Of a stretch of 9,479 bases of DNA, positions 1 to 5,286 are shown in pieces. Location of the stretch: assembly GCA_031265535.1 (NCBI GenBank), contig JAISCO010000276.1, forward strand, positions 1 to 9,479, in the 5' to 3' direction. Under the pieces are notes generated by a model, which ran no database searches, was not told where the DNA came from, and saw only the letters and a program-made list of their open reading frames with translations. Source of the stretch: Spirochaetaceae bacterium (lineage in GTDB: Bacteria; Spirochaetota; Spirochaetia; Treponematales; Breznakiellaceae). The stretch's first letter is position 1. Each line of letters opens with the position of its first letter. The position numbers and the translations under genes were made by a program.

Positions 1-357
1 ATTGTAACGCGAAGCAATTTTGGCTGCGGATCATCGCGTGAACACGCGCCTTGGGCATTGGAGATGAACGGCATCAATATAGTGATAGCTGAAAATTTTG
101 CCCGCATATTCAGACAGAATATGTACAACTGCGGTATGCTTGCGGTGGAATTGGACGGCGGCATAATTGACAGCTTATTCAAAGAATTTTCGCGCGGCGG
201 GGCGCGGCTTACAGCCGATATAAAAAAATCTCTGTTGATATTTTCCGGCTTTTCCGGCAATGGAAAAGAAAAAACTGTTCCATTCACGCTGGACGGATTC
301 GAGCGCGCCCTTATCGAGTCCGGCGGCTGGCTTGAGTATGCCGAAAAGCATTACTAG
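1..357 (+). CDS. leuD: 3-isopropylmalate dehydratase small subunit (LeuD), 5'-truncated by the window edge
   Basis: The frame is open from base 1 and gives 118 residues before TAG. Near the visible start it carries the family signature NFGCGSSREHAPWAL (about residues 6-20), followed by NIVIAENFARIF and NCGMLAVEL. These are hallmarks of the aconitase swivel domain of the small subunit of isopropylmalate isomerase. LeuD pairs with the iron-sulfur subunit LeuC to convert 2-isopropylmalate to 3-isopropylmalate in leucine synthesis, in the cytoplasm. The C-terminal end, with FTLDGFERAL and GGWLEYAEKHY, matches the short bacterial LeuD type (roughly 160-200 residues in total), so about one third is missing upstream. 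An ATG at base 58 is internal and is not the real start, because the signature motif lies before it. No leuB follows; a hairpin terminator at 507-540 probably ends the transcript. LeuD is preferred over the small subunit of homoaconitase on overall motif fit, but paralogues cannot be separated by eye. Confidence 0.93.
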   Translation: MVTRSNFGCGSSREHAPWALEMNGINIVIAENFARIFRQNMYNCGMLAVELDGGIIDSLFKEFSRGGARLTADIKKSLLIFSGFSGNGKEKTVPFTLDGFERALIESGGWLEYAEKHY

Positions 358-506
358 CGTCTTGACATCTTTCAAACTGTTTGTAGAGGTCTCAAGACCG
401 GAAGAAGAATATTTTACCTCAAAGTCGAAAAAGTCGAAGAAGGAAAGAGGGAGTCTCTTTAGGCTGCCGGATGATTTTTAACTCGAAAACTTGTAAGGAA
501 CTGCGC

Positions 507-540
507 AGAAATAACATGACCATTTTGTCATGTTATTTCT
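507..540 (+). terminator. Perfect 14-bp stem-loop, likely terminator after leuD
   Basis: Bases 507-520 (AGAAATAACATGAC) and 527-540 are perfect reverse complements around a 6-base loop, and TTATT follows. The stem is AT-rich with T residues on its 3' side, as in an intrinsic terminator read on the plus strand. It lies 150 bases after the leuD stop and 55 bases before the next start codon, so it separates the two genes. Confidence 0.7.
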
Positions 541-594
541 TTATTGTGTAAGCAATTAGAATAAAAATTGTAATGGTGAAGGGCGTAACTATAT

Positions 595-1734
595 ATGGCT
601 AATGTTTTTGATTATCTCGACTGGCGCGGGGATTTAGATTTTTGTAACGATCCGTTTAATGCCGTTGATAATATTATTTTTTCTATAATTTCTTATTATC
701 CTTTTGACGGAATCGTAAGCGGCGAGTTTAAAACGAATACTATTCCGCTGCCGGAAGCGGCTAAAGCTCTTATTGAATTGATAAAAAAAGACCCAAATGT
801 TGAACATAAATTTGTTTTCGGACAAAATCAAATAAATTTCTTGACACGGCTTGCGGAAGCGCCGCGCTACCATGATTGTATACTCTGCGGATATGTAAAC
901 AAAGTTGATATTGCCCGTGAAATGCAGTTTTCCGCTGTCACTATACTTGCGCCGAAAACCCCGCCTTATATTGCATTCCGTGGAACAGACTCCGCGATTG
1001 TCGGCTGGAAAGAAGATTTTAACATGATATTGAATGACACGATACCGGCGCAGCTTGAAGCGGCGAGTTACTTAAATAACGCGGCAAAATATCTTAGCGG
1101 GGGAATAAATACCGGCGGACACTCCAAAGGCGGAAACCTTGCCGTTTACGCCGCCGCGTTCTGTGATAAATCCGTTCAAGACGGCATCGGCGCAATTTAC
1201 AGCAATGACGCGCCGGGGTTCAATAAAAAAATTATTACAAGCGATCAATATAATGCCATTGAAACAAAGATTGATTGTTATATTCCGGAAGGCTCGGTTG
1301 TCGGGCTTCTTTTTGAATATGTAAAGAATTATAAAGTTGTAAAAAGCTCGGAAACCGGCCTTATGCAGCATGATCCTTTTTCTTGGGAAGTAAAAGGAAA
1401 AGATCTGGTTCATATCCCCGCAGTTTCAAAACATAGTATTGCCGTAAATGATGTGCTTATGGAATGGCTTGAAAACATGGATTATCAAACGCGGACAGTT
1501 TTTGTAGAAACATTATTTAACGTAGTGAACGACGCGAATATAAAATCGACTTATGATTTTACCGAAAACAAGCTTAAAAATGCGGCTATGCTTATAAAAT
1601 CGCTGCATACGGTTGATGGTGAATCAAAAAAAATGTTATTAAAAACATTTTCGGCTTTGATTAAAATAGCTAACCATAAAATATTTGTGGATGTAAATGA
1701 TAAACTTCGTGAAAATATGCATATTACCCAATAG
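595..1734 (+). CDS. Mbeg1-like (DUF2974) alpha/beta-hydrolase fold protein
   Basis: A 379-residue cytoplasmic protein with no signal peptide or membrane segment. The N-terminal part, with FDYLDWRGDL followed by a PFNAVDN stretch, is the typical opening of the DUF2974/Mbeg1-like family, common in gut Firmicutes. The serine hydrolase elbow is GGHSKGGNLAVYAAA with Ser177 as likely nucleophile. FRGTD at 128-132 fits the oxyanion region, and D205 (in SNDAPGF) and H259 (in QHDPFSW) are plausible remaining triad members by position. Lipase-like esterase activity is known or presumed for this fold; the substrate is unknown. The start has a GGTGAAGGG-type ribosome binding site about 11 bases upstream. 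The gene stands alone between a terminator and a repeat-rich spacer. Its base composition is visibly more AT-rich (many AAA, ATA, TTT and TAT codons) than map, rpsA or the regulator, which suggests horizontal acquisition. The family assignment is firm; the physiological role is not known. Confidence 0.87.
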   Translation: MANVFDYLDWRGDLDFCNDPFNAVDNIIFSIISYYPFDGIVSGEFKTNTIPLPEAAKALIELIKKDPNVEHKFVFGQNQINFLTRLAEAPRYHDCILCGYVNKVDIAREMQFSAVTILAPKTPPYIAFRGTDSAIVGWKEDFNMILNDTIPAQLEAASYLNNAAKYLSGGINTGGHSKGGNLAVYAAAFCDKSVQDGIGAIYSNDAPGFNKKIITSDQYNAIETKIDCYIPEGSVVGLLFEYVKNYKVVKSSETGLMQHDPFSWEVKGKDLVHIPAVSKHSIAVNDVLMEWLENMDYQTRTVFVETLFNVVNDANIKSTYDFTENKLKNAAMLIKSLHTVDGESKKMLLKTFSALIKIANHKIFVDVNDKLRENMHITQ

Positions 1735-1794
1735 CATAAATCACAAAATTTTACCGGATATAGAATTAATTGACTTGTAGAGCTTGTATATGGT

Positions 1795-1808
1795 GGGGGG
1801 GGGGGGGG
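1795..1808 (+). repeat. Homopolymeric run of 14 G upstream of map
   Basis: Fourteen consecutive G residues lie 60 bases after the hydrolase stop and 117 bases before the map start codon. Runs of this length slip readily during replication and can form G-quadruplex structure. Poly-G tracts upstream of genes control expression in Treponema pallidum (the tpr genes), but no promoter spanning this run can be named with confidence here. A TTGACT hexamer at 1770-1775 lies just before it. Confidence 0.95.
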
Positions 1809-1842
1809 ATGGCGGCAGTTTTACTTTTAGAAATTTAAGGAA

Positions 1843-1891
1843 CAATGAACAGTTAGCAATGAGCAATTAGCAGTGGACAGTGAAGAATTAA
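1843..1891 (+). repeat. Degenerate heptanucleotide tandem array (7 units)
   Basis: Seven consecutive 7-base units read close to the consensus CARTKAR (for example CAATGAA, CAGTTAG, CAATTAG and CAGTGAA), with strict 7-base phase. The array lies in the spacer between the hydrolase gene and map. A second array of the same unit, in inverted orientation, lies downstream of map at 2922-2956. It resembles in style the short tandem heptanucleotide repeats described in cyanobacterial intergenic DNA. It encodes nothing recognisable. Confidence 0.75.
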
Positions 1892-1925
1892 CAGGTGGGT
1901 TGGTTTCAAATAAAAAGGGGAATAA

Positions 1926-2684
1926 ATGATACGTTATAAAAACGCCAAGCAAATTGAAGGTATACGTGAATCGTGCAGACTGCTTGCCCTCATGTATAAA
2001 GAAATGCTCCCGCTGGTACAGCCGGGCATAGAAACGATTGAACTGGACAGATGGGCTCAGCGCTGGATAAAAGAAAAAAGCGGAAAACCGGCTTTTTTAG
2101 GTTACGGACCGCGTGATAACCCGTTTCCCGCCGCCCTCTGCATATCGATAAATGAAGAGGTAATTCACGGCATACCGTCAAGACGGAAAATAAAAGAGGG
2201 AGACCTTGTGTCGATTGACTCCGGCATAAACTTAAATGGTTACATAAGCGACAGGTCGGTAACCGTTGAGGCCGGAAAAGTGAGCGAAGCTTTTCACCGC
2301 CTAAACACCGTTACCCGTGAATGCTTGTACAAAGGGATAGCGGCGGCCCGCGCCGGGGACAGACTCTTTGCGATAGGGCGCGCGGTTGAGACGCACGCCC
2401 GCGCCGCGGGTTACGGCATCGTGTATCAGTTTTGCGGACATGGCGTCGGGCTTGAAATTCACGAGGATCCGGCAATCTCAAACTGCCCTAAGGACGGACC
2501 CAATCCGCGCCTGCGCGAGGGCATGGTTTTAGCTATTGAGCCGATGATTAACCTTGGAACAGGCGAAGTGGATCTGTTGGAAGACGATTGGACTATTGTT
2601 ACGTCTGACGGCAAAGCGTCCGCCCACTGGGAGCATACCATAGCGATATTTTCAGATCACACCGAGATTCTTACCGAAGATTAG
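1926..2684 (+). CDS. map: Type I methionine aminopeptidase
   Basis: A 252-residue cytosolic metalloprotease of the pita-bread fold that removes the initiator methionine from new proteins. All residues expected for the family are visible: H81 in HGIP, metal ligands D98 (SIDSG) and D109 (YISDRS), H172 (GHGVGLEIHE), E205 (AIEPM) and E236 (WEHTIAIF), plus H179. They fall one or two residues from the E. coli positions (H79, D97, D108, H171, H178, E204, E235), so the length and catalytic core are complete. It lacks an N-terminal zinc-finger or linker extension and so is the short type Ia form. The ATG follows a strong AAGGGG ribosome binding site at 1915-1920 with 5-base spacing. The gene is not in an operon here: repeat-laden spacers flank it, and the downstream lipoprotein gene is convergent. 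A G14 run lies upstream. Confidence 0.96.
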   Translation: MIRYKNAKQIEGIRESCRLLALMYKEMLPLVQPGIETIELDRWAQRWIKEKSGKPAFLGYGPRDNPFPAALCISINEEVIHGIPSRRKIKEGDLVSIDSGINLNGYISDRSVTVEAGKVSEAFHRLNTVTRECLYKGIAAARAGDRLFAIGRAVETHARAAGYGIVYQFCGHGVGLEIHEDPAISNCPKDGPNPRLREGMVLAIEPMINLGTGEVDLLEDDWTIVTSDGKASAHWEHTIAIFSDHTEILTED

Positions 2685-2691
2685 ACCTGCA

Positions 2692-2772
2692 CCCGCCAGC
2701 GGGTTTCAATGCGCTCCGCCCGCCAGCGGGTTTCAATGCGCTCCGCCCGCCAGCGGGTTTCAATGCGCTCCG
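2692..2772 (+). repeat. Three perfect 27-bp tandem repeats just after map
   Basis: Three identical 27-base units (2692-2718, 2719-2745, 2746-2772) begin 8 bases after the map stop codon. Each starts with CCCGCCAGCGGG, itself an interrupted palindrome (CCCGC-CA-GCGGG), followed by TTTCAATGCGCTCCG. There is no spacer between units. The first 15 bases recur near the cmk start at 9359-9373, so this is a dispersed element locally amplified. Each unit could form a small hairpin in RNA and may help end map transcription. The rest of the 298-base spacer down to 2982 holds a possible hairpin and a heptamer array, and no gene that I can support. Confidence 0.95.
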
Positions 2773-2862
2773 CGCCGGCATACCCAAAACGGTCTTCAGC
2801 CTCTGCCTTCAGATCCGCAAATGGCGGTTGGCATACGCGGCCGGGGGGCAGTGCTTTGATAT

Positions 2863-2886
2863 CCGGTTTGCTTTGCAAAAAACCGG
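2863..2886. terminator. Possible hairpin in the convergent spacer between map and the lipoprotein gene
   Basis: CCGG followed by TTTGC at 2863-2871 can pair with GCAAA and CCGG at 2875-2886, leaving a 3-base loop and a small A bulge. It lies between two convergent genes, where a bidirectional terminator is expected. No clear T-run follows on the plus strand, so the call is weak. Confidence 0.3.
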
Positions 2887-2921
2887 GCTTCCCGCTCCAA
2901 TTGTTACCTTTTCCTTTTTAC

Positions 2922-2956
2922 CTATTCCCTAATTGTTCACTGTTCATTTTTCAATT
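2922..2956 (-). repeat. Second heptanucleotide array, inverted relative to the first
   Basis: Read on the minus strand, about five 7-base units follow one another (AATTGAA, AAATGAA, CAGTGAA, CAATTAG, GGAATAG). Two of them are identical to units of the 1843-1891 array. The array lies 27 bases beyond the lipoprotein stop codon. The two arrays flank map in opposite orientation. Confidence 0.65.
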
Positions 2957-2982
2957 CAGCCCCCCGATATTCTATCAACCTA

Positions 2983-4242
2983 CTACTGTACCGTAACTTC
3001 GCGCGTTGCTCTAAGCTCTGTTCCGTCAGTCGTTTCCGCCGTTATTACCGCCGTTCCAACAGCGTTTGCCTTTACTAGGCCATTCGGATCAACCTCTGCG
3101 ATAGACTTGTTGTCTGAAGACCACGTAACAGTTTGGACGGCAGTGCTGGGCGTCATGATTGCGTAAAGAGATACTGTTTCAGTGGGGGAAAGCGTTAACG
3201 GGCTGCTGGCGTCAATACTAATGCCCGTCGCGGCGATGCCGGACAGTGTAACAGAAATATTGGCGGTATAAGAAATAGAGGTATAAGTGCTGTCGGTTGT
3301 CGTAACGGTAACCGTAACAGTATTTCCGGTATTGTCGACCAAACTGTAGATAATAGCCGTATTGTTTTCCAGCGGCCGTATAGACGCATTGGACGATGGA
3401 TCTACCGACCATGTAACCCCTTTATTTGTAGCATTGGAGGGCGAAACCGTGGCAGCCAATTTAACGGCCGGTCCGGTAGTTTGCGGCGAGACAGAGATTA
3501 CGCTTACGCCGGTAACCGGAACGCTCTGCCCGCCGACAGGCAGCATAAAAACATTAATAAAAGTGGGGGCGCTGTAGTAAGGGTTCAATGTCTGAGTGTC
3601 AAAACCCCGCATAACAATATACATAGAAGTATAAACATACTGCGCCGCGCCGGTCATGTCAGACTTATCCTGTATATCGGCATTAATTTCGGCTGATATA
3701 TTCGACTTGTCAACAAGGTCATCGCTTGTTACAAACAGGCGGTCAGCCGGCTTGGGGTTAAACGCGCCGTTTCCGTTGGAACGTATCAGATTACCGGAAG
3801 AATCCGTCAGTATCGTATAGTATTTACGGCTTGTGAACGCCGTAAGCACCGATGATGAAAGATTATTAGAATCAACCGTGTACGGCTCAAGCGCCGTCCA
3901 GTCCGAAGCAAGCGTTGGGTTAACTGTGCTCCGTATCGCGGTGGTATTCACAGTCGCTTCCATTTTATCGCTTAGGTATATCCTGTAAAATATTTCATAG
4001 TCGGTCCCCAAAGTCTGTGATTGATTCGCTATACTCATGGTGGGGGTCTTTCCGGTAGAAAAATCCATGGTGATTACATCTGAGGCGCCGGGCAGGCGTA
4101 TCACCGCCAGACTATTAAGGGTGGAGTTTACTGTTGAAACCGGCGGGAGATAGCTATAGCTGTCTATTCCGCAAGAAACCGACAGCAAGACAATAATAAT
4201 CGATAGAAATATCCTAACCGGAATAAAGTTGTTTGTTTTCAT
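2983..4242 (-). CDS. Predicted surface lipoprotein with two C-terminal bacterial Ig-like (Big_2) domains
   Basis: A 419-residue protein, starting at the ATG whose complement is 4240-4242. It begins with MKTNNFIPVR, a hydrophobic stretch (about 11-20), then LLSVSC with Cys24 as the predicted lipidated residue, a relaxed lipobox of the spirochaete type. Residues about 25-240 are Ser/Thr/Asn-rich and match no family I recognise. Residues about 241-334 and 335-419 look like two Big_2 domains: both open with a TGxS strand, and the second has the canonical VTWSSDNKSIAEVDPNGLVKA run and ends VTVQ. Big_2 domains occur in adhesins and other exposed proteins, so an outer-surface or periplasmic binding role is inferred. 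AAGG lies 7 bases before the ATG, and a C13 tract lies just beyond it. The frame stays open upstream to an ATG at 4374, but that start would bury the signal peptide and has poor ribosome-binding spacing. It is last in a minus-strand gene series. Confidence 0.85.
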   Translation of the reverse strand: MKTNNFIPVRIFLSIIIVLLSVSCGIDSYSYLPPVSTVNSTLNSLAVIRLPGASDVITMDFSTGKTPTMSIANQSQTLGTDYEIFYRIYLSDKMEATVNTTAIRSTVNPTLASDWTALEPYTVDSNNLSSSVLTAFTSRKYYTILTDSSGNLIRSNGNGAFNPKPADRLFVTSDDLVDKSNISAEINADIQDKSDMTGAAQYVYTSMYIVMRGFDTQTLNPYYSAPTFINVFMLPVGGQSVPVTGVSVISVSPQTTGPAVKLAATVSPSNATNKGVTWSVDPSSNASIRPLENNTAIIYSLVDNTGNTVTVTVTTTDSTYTSISYTANISVTLSGIAATGISIDASSPLTLSPTETVSLYAIMTPSTAVQTVTWSSDNKSIAEVDPNGLVKANAVGTAVITAETTDGTELRATREVTVQ

Positions 4243-4253
4243 TTGAATACCTT

Positions 4254-4266
4254 GGGGGGGGGGGGG
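4254..4266 (-). repeat. Homopolymeric run of 13 (C13 on the coding strand) beside the lipoprotein ribosome binding site
   Basis: Thirteen G on the plus strand, read as C13 in the lipoprotein leader, end 11 bases before the ATG and directly abut the AAGG ribosome binding sequence. Six G on the coding strand (complement of 4269-4274) lie two bases upstream and could pair with the C run. Such a run is expected to vary in length among cells. Confidence 0.95.
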
Positions 4267-4268
4267 CA

Positions 4269-4360
4269 CCCCCCGCGCTTCAAAGGTTTTTGATTTCGCA
4301 AAAACGCTTTTCCGCTGCCCCCCATACAGGGGCTCCGCCCCCGTAACGCCCCCGAATCCC
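4269..4360. repeat. GC-rich, strongly folding intergenic element (possibly a dispersed repeat)
   Basis: The 135-base spacer between the TPR gene and the lipoprotein gene contains several hairpins. GTTTTTG (4286-4292) pairs with CAAAAAC (4299-4305) around a 6-base loop. GGGGC (4329-4333) pairs with GCCCC (4337-4341) around TCC, extended by AC/GT after one mismatch. C6 at 4269-4274 can pair with the neighbouring G13 run. The alternating blocks of C5 or C6 and G4 look unlike coding DNA. The composition suggests an intergenic repeat family, but only one copy is in this window. Confidence 0.5.
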
Positions 4361-4377
4361 TCACATGTAATCATACC

Positions 4378-5151
4378 TTAATCCGCGGAAGAAATCTCTA
4401 AAAAAAGAATCCGTGAATGGGCAAGATTTGTCCAGTCTGTATCCGCCGGCCATTTTTCAATGAGGGCGCGGTAGGCGGCGACGGCCGCGTCATTATCGCC
4501 GCGCGCTTCTTCAAGACGCCCAACCGAAAACTGAGCGTGGGCAGCCGCCGGAAAATCCGCAAAGGCAAGTGCTTTTTGATAATTCGACAGCGCGGCTTCC
4601 AAGTCTCCCGCCGCCTCGCCCGCTACAGCCGCGTTGTACAGGCATACGGGAGCAAGGTGTGTCGAACCGCCCTTAGCGGCGCCGGCAAGCCACGCATCCT
4701 GCGCTTCTTTAAAAGAATTGCGCTCGTGATAAATATTCGCCGCCATAAGCCACGCGCGGGCGGCGGGATAACCGGAGCTCTTTTCACCTAAGCTCCGTAA
4801 ATCGGTCAACAAATCATCAAAGGCGGCAATGTTCACAGAAGCGCTCGTGTCAAAGGCTATGTTCGCATCCGCGCCGCCGTCAATTTCAATATCAGAAATA
4901 TTTCCGGTATCATAAATATTATTAATGGCTAAATTGCCCCTTAACTCGTTGTAACGTTCAACAAGAATATCCAGTTTGGCAATCGCGTCTTTTTGCATTA
5001 CATCGCGGACAATCAGGGCCGCGACAAGGCCGACAAGTAATACAGCTATAACAATACCGGATATAAAAAAAGATTTACGGTTTTTTTCAAAAAAACTGTA
5101 CACAATATCATCTTCTACGGCGCGGCTCTCTTTTTTTTCAATTTTTTCCAT
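4378..5151 (-). CDS. Membrane-anchored tetratricopeptide-repeat protein
   Basis: A 257-residue protein. A charged N-terminal tail (1-27, rich in Lys and Glu, with KNRK just before the membrane) precedes one hydrophobic segment at about 28-47. This topology places the tail in the cytoplasm and the rest outside the inner membrane. Residues 52-125 are a linker with a helical start. Residues about 129-236 form three helix-turn-helix TPR-like units with the usual small/aromatic pattern, for example LYNAAVAGEAAGDLEAAL followed by YQKAL, then FSVGRLEEARGDNDAAVAAY. The overall plan resembles YfgM-type proteins (one membrane helix plus periplasmic TPRs, ancillary to the Sec translocon in E. coli), but orthology is not shown. 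A good ribosome binding site, AGGAG, stands 6 bases before the ATG. The gene follows the sigma-54 activator by 135 bases and precedes the lipoprotein by 135 bases. TPR modules bind proteins; the partner is unknown. Confidence 0.85.
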   Translation of the reverse strand: MEKIEKKESRAVEDDIVYSFFEKNRKSFFISGIVIAVLLVGLVAALIVRDVMQKDAIAKLDILVERYNELRGNLAINNIYDTGNISDIEIDGGADANIAFDTSASVNIAAFDDLLTDLRSLGEKSSGYPAARAWLMAANIYHERNSFKEAQDAWLAGAAKGGSTHLAPVCLYNAAVAGEAAGDLEAALSNYQKALAFADFPAAAHAQFSVGRLEEARGDNDAAVAAYRALIEKWPADTDWTNLAHSRILFLEISSAD

Positions 5152-5178
5152 GCAATACTCCTATCGGCGCTCTTTTAA

Positions 5179-5184
5179 AATATA
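5179..5184 (-). promoter_or_regulatory. Possible -10 box upstream of the TPR gene
   Basis: On the minus strand TATATT (5 of 6 matches to TATAAT) lies 27 bases before the TPR start codon. No good -35 hexamer stands at the usual distance. The same 135-base spacer holds a weak stem, CCACT/AGTGG (5206-5210 with 5220-5224), followed on the minus strand by ATTTTG, which might end the upstream transcript. It also holds an odd-centred palindrome at 5240-5252. Together these suggest that the TPR gene may have its own promoter. Confidence 0.3.
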
Positions 5185-5286
5185 ATGTTTAAGCCCCTAC
5201 AAAATCCACTTTTATTCGCAGTGGGGTTTAATAGCCCGCCGCAAATTTTGCGCGCTTGCCTTGTTTGCGCCTTATGGCAGGCAGAT

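Noticed and set aside
260..481. A 73-residue open frame overlapping the end of leuD
   Set aside because: It starts inside leuD in another frame and is Lys/Ser-rich without similarity to any family I know; it is probably a chance frame.
2692..2772. CRISPR array, since the 27-bp unit contains GTTTCAAT
   Set aside because: The units are directly adjacent with no spacers, there are only three, and no cas genes are present; it is a simple tandem repeat.
2709..2996. Short protein with a repeated SARQRV motif read through the 27-bp repeats
   Set aside because: The frame is open only because the unit length is a multiple of three; there is no ribosome binding site and no recognisable sequence beyond the repeat.
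4243..4374. Start of the lipoprotein at the ATG complementary to 4372-4374
   Set aside because: It would place 44 residues, encoded by hairpin and C-run DNA, before a clear lipoprotein signal peptide; the AAGG is too close to that ATG, whereas the start at 4242 is well spaced.
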